Assembly: GCA_037157565.1 (NCBI GenBank)
Contig: JAZHRO010000050.1
Span: forward strand, 45,704,001-45,768,000
DNA from: Thalassia testudinum
Lineage: Eukaryota; Streptophyta; Magnoliopsida; Alismatales; Hydrocharitaceae
Direction: 5' to 3'
DNA length: 64,000 bases
Shown here: one piece after another, positions 31,731 through 43,433 of the stretch
Position numbering within the stretch: the stretch's first letter is position 1
How the letters are laid out: the number at the start of each line of letters is the position of its first letter
Notes under the pieces: generated by a model
Told to the model about the DNA's origin: nothing
The model's database searches: none
The model's input: the letters and a program-made list of their open reading frames with translations, nothing else
Position numbers and translations under genes: made by a program

Positions 31731-32798
31731 TATTGCAACAGAGCGACGAGAAGGAGGAGGGGTCGTCGAAGCTGGTGGGTTTCCTATTAGAGTGGGAAGA
31801 GAGGAAGGGTTGAGGGTTTCTCCGCCAAGAGCAAACTGCGAGAACCGGCTGGCGATGCTGGTTCTTATAAGGGCGGTGGCAGAGAGGCGGATGCTGGCTG
31901 GAGACATGCGCCCCTCGCCGGAGTATAGTCGGAGATGAGACCCATACCTTGTGTGCATTCGCACAGAAGGTGTGGGGGTCATCAGGCAGCATGGCTGAGT
32001 CCCTGCGACAGCAGACACCGTAGGGAAATCCACGTTCACTTTGTAGGACGTCCCCCTCACCCTGCGCGTCGCCATGCTCCACGCAAAGTCGCCGGAGCAT
32101 GGTGTTGCACCAAGACTTGCAGGAGGGACCAAAATGCAAAGAACGACGAGGAAATTGGGTGCCAAAATGCAAAGGTTTCGAAAGTTAAGGGTCAAAAAGT
32201 AAATGATGAGGACCAAATTGCAAAGTCGGTCAAGGAGGTCTCTTCTTAAGCTCAAGTTTTTATGTATGACTATATTGAACCTAAGGATTTTAATGGTGAA
32301 TTTTTTTTCTAGGTCAGACCATGTTTGACCGACCAATTTACATAAGAACCCAAATTAAATCATTAATTGGGCATGGTTCTCAATGTACGTCAAAATGGGT
32401 TTCTAAGGCCAAATTGAAAGTTATAAACCCTAGAGATTATTTTTTTATGAATTTTAGAGGGTTTAGTTGATTTTTACCCTACGTCGAACCTCGTGAATTG
32501 AAGTGGGTTTGTTTTAGGGTTACAGAATGTCATTTAATTTCTTGGAGTTGCCGTAGCCCTTGTTAGATCATATCATCCCACTTTCCTTCTTATTAGGTTT
32601 GTTTGACCTGTGTATAGAGCCTTAATTACCCTGTTTGCAAATTGCATTTTTGAAATTGCAGTTTTAACCCTTATGACTTATTCTCTTCTTGAACTCAGAA
32701 TTCTCTGAGTTAAGCTTTTCTTTGAACTATGTAGGAGCTTTTTCTTGTATATCTAGGTTAGATTGTGCTAGTCAAGGTTCATTATGAGGTTCTCATCA
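31731..32798 (-). repeat. 5' LTR of element A, second segment (U3 side)
   Basis: Continues the LTR interrupted at 21454. The first five bases (31731-31735) are the duplicated target TATTG. It matches 8721-9790. It contains a TATA-like box at 31864-31871 and ends at 32798 with the LTR start inverted repeat (one mismatch). Minus-strand frames here are not conserved between copies. Confidence 0.9.
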
Positions 32799-34617
32799 AA
32801 GCCCTTAGTTCAAATCCCAGTTTCATGAAATCTTAAGGAGTATTGAGAACTCCTTAGGTTAGGAAATCCCCAAACAGCCTTTCAAAAAATAATTATGAAT
32901 GCGAGATCAGACTTCAAATTACTACAGTAATTATCCTCAGATCTGACTTGCATTCAATGCATTCAAGACATTATCAAATCAGATTTATGTATGGCTCTTC
33001 TAAGATGATTTCTGTCACCAGAAATCCTCTCAGATTCCTTGCCAACAAGGAATTCAAATCAACTTCATTCAATTCATCAGATCAGGCAGTAAAACCAAAA
33101 GGAAAGATCCTTAAAATCCAAATTGAGGAGAAATCTGACAAACTGAAAATTTTGACCCAAAATCAGGGGCTTTTGTGACCAAGACTAAGGTGAGTGGGAA
33201 GCCCCTTAAGTGCTTGTTGACGCCATTTCAGATCTGAGGTTGAAAACTAATCAGATCTGAAATTGGGTTAGAGTGTATGGGTGGAAGATGAGAAAACATG
33301 TCGTGGAAAATCAGAACTGGACATGAAAATATGGAGAGGGAGATAATTTGAAAACATGGTTCTATGAAGTCTTCCCCTCTGATCTGAAATGATCAGAGGA
33401 GGTGAGGGGGGAGGATTTAAGCCTAATTCTACTACTACAGCTACTTTATCCTACGACTAAATTAAACATTAACAATTATATTAATTCTACTCTAAACTAC
33501 TTAACTACAACTAAAACTAATATGCAGAATTATAAACCTAATCTAACAAGAAGAATAGGACCTATGGGTCCTTAGCCGGTGGCTAAGGAGGAAGAAAGGA
33601 GGAAGATGACTCCAGCGGAGGGAAGAGTCTGCTAGTGAGGCTCCAGGGTCATCCTCAGGTGCTACGAAGTCCTTAGCAATGAGGAGGTTGAGAGAAGGTG
33701 ATGATTTGACAGCCGATGGCTGTGAAATCAGAGGCTTGATGGGGAGGAGGGACTGGAGTGGACGAATGATCGCTAAGAGGTGTAGGAGGGAGCTATCCCT
33801 TGCGTGCGACACCACTGAGGTGCTTAAGTAGCATGCTCAGTGGCTGAGATCACCGCGCAGGTGAGGATAATCAAGATGCAACCAGCGACGAGGATGAGAG
33901 GGGCGGAGCACGGGGTGAGCTAAGCACAAAATCTGACCGTTAGATGAGATCTGGGGAGAGGGGTGAACGCACGCGCCGAATTACGCGAAACTTCCATTCG
34001 AATCTAACCGCAGATCAAGATCATGAAGAGCAACGGACGGCTGAGATTGGCCATGTTCTTCGCGCGCTACAATGCGTGCGAAGAGCAACAGGCCTCTCTC
34101 TGAAATAAAGGAAAATTACAGACAGACCCTTGAATGAAGGGGTAGAAGAATTGCATGCAGGTCCATAAGTGAAAAGAACTACGACTGGATGGGCCCTGCA
34201 GCCTTTCAAAAGGGTCCCTGTGGCTTACAAGTAGGTCCAAAGAGAAGTTTTTAAGGGTAAGAGTGTAATGCATGAAGGACCTAAGTGTAAACTACCTATT
34301 TCATAACCTAAATGATGTCCAATTGCCTTCAAATTTTTATATGTGCTTAATTGAACATTTAAGACATTGATTATACTTCTGATTTGGCCTTTCAAACTTA
34401 TTTATGTGTTCAATTGACGCATGGATCATCATTTGTACTTTGCTTTCAGAATATCTCATTTTGTGACCTAATTATGAAATTTTAACACAGAGTAAAGGTT
34501 TTAGGTCTTTTTCTTTAATTCCCGCACTTAACCCTTTTTATTTGTTAATTTGATATTGTTTTACTTAGTGTCTAGCTTAACTTCAACTTTTTAGCCATGA
34601 TGAGTAGCCACTCATCA
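32799..34617 (-). repeat. 3' LTR of element C, right segment (U3 side)
   Basis: Begins with AAGCC, the target duplication of element A, and matches 46204-48022 of the 5' LTR. It ends at 34617 with the perfect inverted repeat TGATGAGT / ACTCATCA (34598-34617). I see no clear TATA box and no gene. Confidence 0.9.
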
Positions 34618-34628
34618 TACCCCCATGC
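34618..34628 (-). other. Polypurine tract of element C
   Basis: GCATGGGGGTA on the element strand, directly before the U3 start at 34617. Confidence 0.85.
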
Positions 34629-36269
34629 TTATGTTTTGCTAGTCCCTTAGCAAACAATCTGTTGAAGTGTAAGGCAATTTGAGTATTGACAAGGTAAGTG
34701 TGAAGAGATATCTTTTTCTTCTTTCAAAAAGTTTTAAGTGTTTGATGATGATCTTCAGGCTGAAAGATTCTTTTCAATAAACCAACTGTGTTTTGGACAT
34801 TGTGAGAACCTTATTACTGAAGATAACCTACCAGAACTCGAGGCTTAAATGACATAGACCATCTCTCAACCAACAAGGACTCTTGATATTTAAGCCTTAA
34901 GTCGAATTCTAGTACTCAGGGGGTTTTACAGAGACTCAGAATGCTATGAGGTTTTGGTTGTACTTTGTGATAAGTCAGGACTAACCAAGTGAATTCTAAA
35001 GCTCACTCCTGGGGTTTCACTTCTTTTTAAGTCCAGGTTGGTCCTAACTTCAGCTCATGTTTTCGGATGACTCTCAAGAATTGATGACTATTCAAACCCA
35101 ACCATTATTGTGTTTGTGGCTCAGAGAACTTTTTTTGGTGGACAAACAGGGTATTTGTTTTGAACCCTGAAAACAATTTTGGTTGAATAATTGTGTTTCC
35201 AGAATTTGGAGAACATACTTGACTTTTTGCAAGAACTTTTTTTTTTTTTTGAATCAGTATGTCTCCGAAACTTATTTGGTAGAGCGCACTGTATTTGGTG
35301 GGTGAATTTTTTTGTGGAGAGTGTTTCTCCTAGACACAAGACTAAAGATTAGGACAAAGAGTCTACCTGCTCGCACAGGTAACGACTCCACCTTCCCTAA
35401 TGAACACTAGGGTTAAAGTTTTGATTCAAGTGGTCTTTCCTGACATTGTGTAGTGTAAGCCAAGGTTACTTAGACTCCTAAGTCAAAGCAAACCAACGAA
35501 TCCTATACTAATGACTCAGGTACAAGAATATGTCCTAAAGTTAGGAGAGACTGTGGTCTATCTTGTCAAAGCTCGAAGTGTATTAAGCCTAAGCTTGTAT
35601 CAAGCTCTTATGGCCCGGCAGGTCAAACCAGTAACGGTTGAATGTCCATAAGCACTTATTCAAATTTTTTTTTCAGCTAGAAGATCATAGTTAAACACTT
35701 ATCTTTTGCCTTTTTCTCCCTTTCTCAAAATTATTGTCCTCTCTTGACAATAGAGTGCATGTCCCTTATTGTATTTTTGGAATTTTCTGTGATTTGTTTT
35801 TTTTTTTGTATTTTTAGCTTTGTAATTTTTTTTTTCAAAAAGTTTTTTCAAAATTTTTTAATTTTTTTAAGTATATATATTTTTTAATAATACTATATGT
35901 ACTATAGGTGTGTCTACAATTGCATCTCAGTTTAAATAGTTCACCATTTACACCCCCCCAATGCTTAAATGTTACAATGTCCTCATTGAATGAATAGGGT
36001 GGATGCAAATGCATGCTCTACTTTTCACTATCCTAGACTGGGTGATGGAAGGAAGTCAAAATGAGGAGATAAAATCTCTGTGCGGACAATTTTAAGTCTG
36101 ATCTATGATCAGAGTGAATAGTCGAGCTAGGAAGTGAAATGTATGACATGTGTGTCAATGAAAGTATGCAAGGGTAGACACCTAATGCAAATGAAAGCTA
36201 AAGTAAGAAAGGTGAAAAATAGTTATTTACAAGGATAGGTTTTTGCTAAGTTTAATGCCTTCAGCTAGG
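34629..36269 (-). other. 3' noncoding region of element C
   Basis: T-rich and without a gene. It holds the second polypurine tract (seven G on the element strand, 35953-35959) and the dyad CAATGAGGACATTG at 35975-35988, 1.34 kb from the LTR. I do not find the AGGCAA hairpin at the expected place near 36250; the sequence there looks degraded. Confidence 0.7.
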
Positions 36270-37665
36270 CGAAAACTTGTATGGTAATTCAAAATGTAGG
36301 AGCGAAATGGTGGAATTGACAAGTCTGAGATCATGCGGCTCAATGAAAGGTTTCAGTCTTTGACCATTTACAGTAAAAGGTTCAGATTTGTCAATTTCAG
36401 TGATCTCAACGGCTCCATTGTCAAATATTCTTAAGATCTTGAAAGGTCCAGTCCATTTTGATCTTAGTTTCCCAGGAAAGAGTTTTAGTCTAGAGTCGAA
36501 GAGGACTTTTTGACCAGGGTGAAATGATTTCCTAAGAATGTGACGGTCATGGAAGGCCTAAAGTTTATCCTTATAAATCCTTGAGCTTTCATAAGATTCA
36601 TTCCTTAATTCATCTAGCTCAGAAGATCACCGGCCTTCTCTAAGTCCAAGTTACACTTTCTGATGGCCCAATAGGCTTTATGCTCTAGTTCTACGGGAAG
36701 ATGATAGTGTTTCCCGTACACAAGTCTACAAGGAGACATGCCTAAAGGGGTTTTGTGGGCTATCCTATATGCCCACAACGCATCAGAAAGGTGGGAAGAT
36801 CAATCCTTTCTATCTGGTCGGATGGTAGTCTGTAAAATCTTCTTGATCTCCCGATTGGACAATTCAGCAAGTCCATTGGTTTGAGGGTGATAAGGTGTAG
36901 CTATCCTATGTGACACCCCATACTTTTGAAGCAGGGACTGAAAATGTGTGTTTCTAAAATGAGACCCTCCATCACTAATGATGGCTTTTGGTACCCCAAA
37001 TCTAGAGAAGATGAAATCTTGAACAAATTGTGTCACAACTCTATGATCATTAGTCCTCGAGGGGATGGCTTCAATCCATTTTGAAACATACTCAACTGCC
37101 AAAAATATGTACTCGAAGCCATAAGATTTCGGAAAAGGTCCCATAAAGTCAATGCCCCAAATGTCAAAGATTTCGCACACCATGATCGGATTCAAGGGCA
37201 TCATGTCTCGGCGGCCAATACTGCCGAGAGACTGACAGCGTGAACATCCCTGCTATATTCGTGTGCATCTTTAAAGATTGTGGGCCAATAAAAACTGCTC
37301 TGCAAAATCTTTGCAGTGGTCTTTTTGCCAGAGAAGTGACCTTCGCACGCCTGGTCATGGCAGAACGATAAGATGCTTCTAATCTCCTTATCTGGAACAC
37401 ACTTCCTAAAGATCTGGTCTTTGCAGTGCTTGAAAAGCCAGGGTTCTTCCCAGTAATAGTGCTTGGCCTCGGATCTAAGTCTGTCTTTTTGACGTCGAAC
37501 CCAATCAGTGGGGAGGATTCCGGAAGCCAGGTAGTTGACAATGTCAGCATACCAGGGAAGATCAGAATGAATGACCAGCAATTGCTCGTCAGGGAAGTGG
37601 TCAGAAATGGGTGCAGAAGGAGAAATTGCTTCAGAAGGAAGGTGGGATAAGTGGTCAGCTACCAC
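36270..37665 (-). pseudogene. pol: Integrase domain of element C (decayed)
   Basis: The N-terminal part (37665-37201) keeps the CHDQACEGHFSGKKT zinc-region motif. A frameshift near 37210 leads to the core (37204-36800), with Asp at 37150 (GIDF), Asp at 36973 (ISDGG) and Glu at 36865 ([10 protein letters not shown]). The second gap is 35 residues, the retroviral D,D,35E spacing. After the stop at 36800 the C-terminal part can be followed to about 36300, with several stops. Integration would not be possible from this copy. The neighbouring RNase H is in the frame of the N-terminal part. Confidence 0.88.
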
Positions 37666-37668
37666 ATT

Positions 37669-38919
37669 CTACTTTCCAGCCTTATCACGAATCTCTAAAT
37701 CAAATTCCTGTAAAAGCAGGATCCATCTAATCAGACGAGATTTCGCGTCCTTCTTGGCAAGAAGATGTCGAACTACCGTATGGTCAGTGTAGACTATAAT
37801 GTGGGAAACTAAAAGATAAGGTCTGAATTTCTCCAGTGCAAATACTACAGCTAGCAATTCCTTTTCCGTGACGGTGTAATTCCTCTGGGCTTCATCTAAG
37901 GTCTTGCTAGCGTAATAGATGACTGTGGGTTTCCCTTTCAATTTTTGACCAAGGACAGCTCCTACTGCATAATTAGAGGCATCACACATGATCTCAAAAG
38001 GGTGAGACCAATTCTGGGGTTGCAGTATGGGGGCCTTGGTAACCTGATCACGAAGTGTCGTATAGGCACGAACACAATCGTCAGAGATCTAGAAGTCTAC
38101 ATCTTTAGAGAGCAGAGTAGTGAGAGGTCGGGCTATTTTCGAGAAATCCGCTATAAAGCGGCGATAAAAACCAACATGCCAGAGAAAAGATGGAATATGT
38201 TTAACTGACGAAGGTAGTGGTAAATCAGAAATCAACTTTACCTTCGTGAGGTCAACCTCAATTCCTCTCTCAGAAATAAGGTGACCTAATACTAGTCCTT
38301 CAATTACCATGAAATGAGATTTCTCCCAGGAAAGTACCAGATTCACATTTATGCATCTTTGCAGGACCTTAGTCAGGTGCTCTAAGCATGCATCAAATGT
38401 GCTCCCGAAGACCGAGAAGTCATCCATGAAGACTTCTAAGCAATCACCTACTAAGTCAGAAAAGATTGCAAACATACACCGCTGAAATGTAGCAGGTACG
38501 TTGCACAATCCAAAAGGCATCCTACGGAATGCAAAGGTTCCGTAGGGGCAGGTGAATGTCATTTTTTCCTGATCATCAGGGTGAATTGCCAGCTGATTAT
38601 ATCCTGAATAGCCATCCAAAAAGCAGAAAAATCTATTCCCCGCCAGTCTTTCCAGTATCTGATCAATGAAGGGCAAAGGGAAATGATCTTTCTTCGTGGC
38701 TTGGTTAAGTTTTCGGTAATCTATACATACTCGCCACGAACTAGCAATGCGTGTAGGGATGACTTCTCTAGAATTAGTGGTGATGATGGTAAGTCCAGCC
38801 TTCTTTGGCACAACCTGAACAGGACTTACCCATCTACTGTCAGAAATTGGGAAGATAATTCCATTGTCCAACCACTTAATCATTTCACTTTTTACCACCT
38901 CTTGTAATGTAGGGTTCAA
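37669..38919 (-). pseudogene. pol: Reverse transcriptase and RNase H of element C (decayed)
   Basis: The reverse transcriptase frame is open from 38919 to a stop at 38089. It includes SRWVSPVQVVPKK, SWRVCIDYRKLNQATKKDHF, TFTCPYGTFAFRRMPFGLCN and the active site FMDD at 38430-38419, so its palm is complete. RNase H follows at 37989-37669, with [13 protein letters not shown] and YTDH in order. One or two stops between 38089 and 37989 separate the domains, and a stop at 37669 ends the linker to integrase. All three parts share one frame. It is about as well preserved as element A. Confidence 0.92.
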
Positions 38920-38931
38920 TCTACGCTGGGG

Positions 38932-40335
38932 CTATCTAGTAGGTCTAGATCCTTCTTCAGTAAAAAACCTATGTGTACAATAAGAAGGACTGATGCCAGT
39001 TAGGTCAGAAAGGTTCCATCCTATAGCCTGTCTATGTGCTCTTAGGACAGATAAGAGTCGTGATTCTTGATCAGATGATAAGGAAGAGTTAACAATCACC
39101 GGATAGGTCTGATCAGGTCCTAAGAAAACATATTTGAGAGAGTCAGGAAGAGGTTTGAGTTCAACAGGCACAGGATCAAAAGGAGTAGGTGTGAAAGTTT
39201 CAGGAGATCCTAGAGATACTAAAGGAATAGGAGGTAGGTCCTTAGTCCCTAAATTTGGTATCTCAGTGGAAGTCAAGTTAGAGTCCAAAGAGTGTTGAGG
39301 TTCTAAATTTAATGAATTGATTAAGGTATCCTCAACCAACTGATCCAAAGAATCCAAAGAAAAGATTTCTTCAATTAAACTACAGGTCGGTCCTCTTTGG
39401 GCCTGAAAAATATCAATTTTTATTTTCTGATCTCCGAACTTCAATTCTATAAGGCCCTCCTCACAATTGATGTTTGCCTTGGCCGTAGCCAAGAAAGGTC
39501 ATCCTAAAATGATAGGTGTATTCTGGATATCTTCAGGTACATCCATGTCAAGGACTATAAAGTCTACAGGGAAGTAAAAATCCTTGACCCGCACTAAGAC
39601 ATCATCCAACACTCCCTAAGGTGTCTTAACTAATCTGTCAGCTAATTGCAGGAACACCTCGGTTGGCTTTAGATTGCCAACCTCAAAATGTGTCAGCAGA
39701 GAGGTTGGGATAAGATTGATGAAAGCACCTAGGTCAAGTAGTGCACTATTAAATGTGGTGTTACCTATCATGCATGATAAGAGAGGGGTGCCTGGGTCTT
39801 TCATCTTAGTTGGGAGGGTACTAGAGATGATAGAACTAGCTTGTTCCGAGAGGATGATTGGGCTACTCCCTTTTTGAATTCTTGCTTTACGCTTAGGTGT
39901 GCATAGGTCTTTTAAAAACTTAGCGTAAAGAGGAATGTGGCGGATTGCATCCAACAAGGGGATGTTTATGTGGACTTGCTCAAAGAGCTTAAGAAAATCC
40001 TCCTCAGGTGCCACACAGGTCTTTTTCTTTCCTTTCTCCTTCTTCTTTAAAGCTTCAGGAAAAGGTACAGGATTGGTGAAAAGAGGTTCAGTCCTAGGTA
40101 GAGGAGAAGTAGGAAGTGGAGGAGCAGAACTAGAAGTGATAGGTGTTGGAAGAGGTGGATCTAGTGTGCTTTTACCACTCCTAGTGACTATGGCATTTAG
40201 TTCAACCCTGGAGGTAGATGGTAAATCCGTGTTAGGTAGCAGAGGTGGTTGTGTTTGTGCAAGAGAAGAACTTGAGCTAGTGAAGAATTCAGTGTTGTGC
40301 AAAGGTTGTGAAATGACATGTGCTTGGTCTTGCAT
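38932..40335 (-). pseudogene. pol: Aspartic protease region of element C (decayed)
   Basis: A Ser/Pro-rich linker leads to the catalytic motif LLDLGAFINLIPTS with the Asp at 39735. A stop at 39616 falls about 40 residues later. The second half ([12 protein letters not shown] and the ILG-PFLATA segment, whose Arg codon is now a stop near 39505) follows in the same frame. From 39492 to 38932 an acidic linker runs to a stop just before reverse transcriptase. A frameshift near 40300 separates this frame from Gag. Confidence 0.86.
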
Positions 40336-42205
40336 TGCTGGTCTAGGTTGGACATACCTCTGAGCAGGTACGTTCCTAGGGTTGGGTTGTGCTTGAGATG
40401 GGAGTGAATGTGTTGACGGGACTCCATCAAGTGTGATAGCTGGGCTCTCATCTCATCTAAGGCCGTGTCCTGTCTCTGCTGCATAGCAATATTCTGTTGT
40501 TGCATATCAGCAAGAGCTTTCATGATAGACCCCAACTGGTCATCTCGTGTAGGCCGAGATTGAGAGTATTGGGTGGGCCTGAGTTGGGGTTACTGGTAGG
40601 CACGCGGTGCATATCCGTGTGATTGTGGAGGTGGTGCTCGGATCGGGTTGTGCAGTGGTGGTGCAGAAGGTTGTTGAAAAGGAGGTCTCTGTGAATTTCC
40701 CGACTACGAGAAATTTGGATGATTGCGCCATCCAGGGTTGTAGGTTTGTGCAAAAGGGTCATTATGAATGGCATGGAGCTCCTCCAAAACTCCAGAAGGT
40801 GCAGGGAAGTCAGTGTAGGGTGGAACAAAGGTTCCTCCAACCGGTGAAGGATATGGAGATGGAAAATCCGATAATGCAGTTTGTGTCACAAAAAGGTTAT
40901 TCACAGTTTCCCTCCCTATGGGAAACTGAGAAGAAGTGTTTTGTGCTGGTGACTAAGAAGAATAAGATGAGGGTTTTGAGAGAAATTTCCATACTTCATC
41001 TACTTTCTTCTCGATTAAGCACACTTTATCCAGTTGACTAGCCACTATCTCTAAGTCTTTGCTACTGGATTGGGCTTCGTGTACCGCAGTGTGTGAGTGG
41101 GAATGTGAGGGCTTTCTATTAAACACGCTCATTGAAGCATTATTAATAGAGTTTTCGGCCATGCCTTCAAAGAGCTCAAAGGCTGAGTCCTTGTCCCGAC
41201 ACAGGAAATTGCCTCCACAAGCGGCATCTACAAAATTCCGTGTGTCATCATGGAGCCCATGGTAGAAGATCTGGACCTGTTGCCAGCGTGGGACACCATG
41301 GTGGGGACATTTTCTCAGAAGCTCGTGGAATCTCTCCCAAGCCTTGTGCATTGGTTCTCCTGAATTCTGAGTGAATGTAGTGATGGCACACCTTAAGGCA
41401 TTAGTGCAGCCTACAGGAAAGTACTTCTTTAAGAACTCATGTTCTAAAGAAGCCCAGGAATCTATAGGTGCAGTCCGTGCAAGTGTTCGAAACCAAAAGG
41501 CTACCTTATCTTTCAATGAAAAGGAGAACATTTTCATTAAAAGCGTGTGTTGATCATGTCCTTGCGGACCCAAAGTTTGGGCAAGATTCTTCAGCTCCTC
41601 TAAATGCTGAAAAGGGTCCTCAGAAGCAAGTCCATGGAAGTGAGGAATGAGTGCTATAATGTTTGGCTTCAGTTCAGCAGCACGACCCCCATTGGGACAA
41701 TGTACCACAGGCATTGGTTGTGCAATTGCGGGATTATAATAATCCCATAGTTGAGGTCTACGGGGTTGGGGTGGTGCCTGGGGGTTTCTAGGTTGAAGTG
41801 GTTGTGGTTGGGGGTTAGTTAAAAGATTAACTGCTTGAGCAAGCTGTTGCACCTGTTGGGTTAGGGTATTCATTTGTAGTTGTGTATCGAAAAGTGCTGA
41901 AGATGAGGCATAGGTCCTCTCTCCGGGGGCGGATTAGGAAAATTAGGATAATGTGGAGGTTGGAACCTAGGGATAGGTGGTTGCTATGGTGGAGGATTTG
42001 CAACTAAGTCTGGAGGAAGTTCTTCAAAATCCTCGAATTGTGACGACTCAAGATCATCCTCTTGGTGAATGGGATTATGAATAGGATTTTGAGACTCGGG
42101 AGGTAAAGGATTAGAAGTGGAGGGCAAAGAGAAAGATGCAATAGCTTGGGTACTAGTACTCAAGGGGAGTACAAGTTCTGGGTTTTGGGATCTCCTACCT
42201 TCCAT
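40197..42205 (-). pseudogene. gag: Gag of element C (decayed)
   Basis: The likely start is the ATG at 42205 (MEGRRSQNPE). A frameshift near 41980 changes frame before the main open segment, 41873-40953. The latter carries the Retrotrans_gag domain, with FHGLASEDPFQHLEELKN, LLMKMFSFSLKDK, the CPHHGVPRWQQVQIFYHGL signature and a FVDAACGGNFL motif. A stop at 40953 precedes the NPGWRNHPNFS segment (to 40704), and a Gln-rich coiled-coil-like stretch lies at 40535-40197. The Pro/Gln-rich N-terminus resembles element A. No zinc knuckle is seen, as is usual in this group. Confidence 0.87.
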
Positions 42206-43401
42206 TGAGTTGGTTTTTTGAAAACACGTTTACTACAACTCATTCCAACTCAATGGGAAAAATTTTAACCAAGTTCACAGAAAGTGGAAAAAATCCCAAT
42301 TAAATCTCAATTCACTCAGAAGACCAATCAAGCGAGATAAATCGAAAAAAAAATTTTCCTAGAGGCTGCTACGCAAAATTATGTTGTACACAAGCAATTG
42401 TTTCAAACAATTATACATGTCTTAAAATAAACCTAGCGATGTGCAAACCTCTAAAATCCACTGGGAATCTGGATAAGACTTAGCATGCGAATCCAGATCC
42501 TGTGGTTGCGGAAAGAGATGAGGTAGAAACCCGTGTGTTGTGACCTTAAGTGATCGTGCTGTGTGCACGATAGCAATCAACACAAGGCGATGAAAATCTC
42601 AATCAAGGTTTCACCCAAAGTTAATATCTTCTTTTTGACTTAATTCAAGTGATTATGATATGATTTCTATGCTGCTTGTCTCACTTTTTACTCAGTTCAG
42701 TACAAGAGATGGTCTTCTTTAATTTTAAGTCAAATGCAATGATGATAGGAGTTAGAGTAACGTAAAGAATGCGTACCTGACTCCAGTAATCTTCTATATG
42801 CAGATTTGACTTGAATTAAAATCTAGCAGAGAAGTATGCAACCTAAGATGGATGCCTAAGATTATGCTGCTACTAGATAAGGATGAGATCTTTTTGATTT
42901 TTTTTATATGTATGCAACAAGCAAAAACAAGGAAAGAAATCGATTCGAAAAATCGCAATGGAAAAAAATCGTATCGATGAGGGAGAAGTAGAAAATAAAA
43001 GTCCAGACAGTCCACAGTTATTACAATGAATGTGTGAGAACAGGCTCTCACAACTTATGACTAACAATTTATCCTAGTTAATATACCTAAATCTATCTAG
43101 ACTATACTACTATTATTACTAATCCTACAGCTGCTCCAAGGGCAAACTCTACCTGGATGTCGGGTCAGGAGCGCAGCGACTCCACCAGGAAGACGACCTC
43201 TAACTGGATGATGATACTGCTTCTTCTCCTCCTCAAGTGCTGTGGAAAAATAACAAATGATTAGTAAAAGAATAAAAGAATGTAAACACATTAACAAATA
43301 AATCAATGGAAGAATGCAATTATAATCAATGAATTTAAATGAAATGAAGAATTTCTATATACAAAAGAATTAAAGGGTAATTTTGGCATAAAGAGCGTTG
43401 C
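42206..43401 (-). other. Leader of element C
   Basis: About 1.2 kb between the primer site and gag with no frame of note. The leader block shared by A, B and D is not recognisable here. Pyrimidine and purine tracts occur around 42350 and 42890-42980. Confidence 0.6.
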
Positions 43402-43420
43402 CTCCCCAGCAACGGTGCCA
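43402..43420 (-). other. Primer-binding site of element C, tRNA-Asp
   Basis: TGGCACCGTTGCTGGGGAG on the element strand. Two bases differ from the exact complement of the tRNA-Asp 3' end, both consistent with C-to-T decay. It is 13 bases from the LTR end. Confidence 0.85.
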
Positions 43421-43433
43421 AAAATAATAACAA

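Larger units (their letters stand above)
6992..32798 (-). mobile_element. Athila-type Ty3/gypsy element A, with B and a solo LTR nested inside
   Basis: Orientation is minus. The 3' LTR is 6992-9790. The internal region is 9791-19744. The 5' LTR is 19745-21454 continued at 31736-32798 after element B. The target duplication AAGCC flanks it (6987-6991 and 32799-32803), and the uninterrupted target is seen at 46200. The primer site matches tRNA-Asp. The polyprotein order gag, protease, reverse transcriptase/RNase H, integrase and its motifs place it in Athila. It is full length but coding-dead. Confidence 0.9.

Noticed and set aside
33543..34273. Short minus-strand frames repeated at 46949-47221 as a possible small gene
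   Set aside because: They recur because they are in the two LTRs of element C, and they differ in length and stops between the copies.
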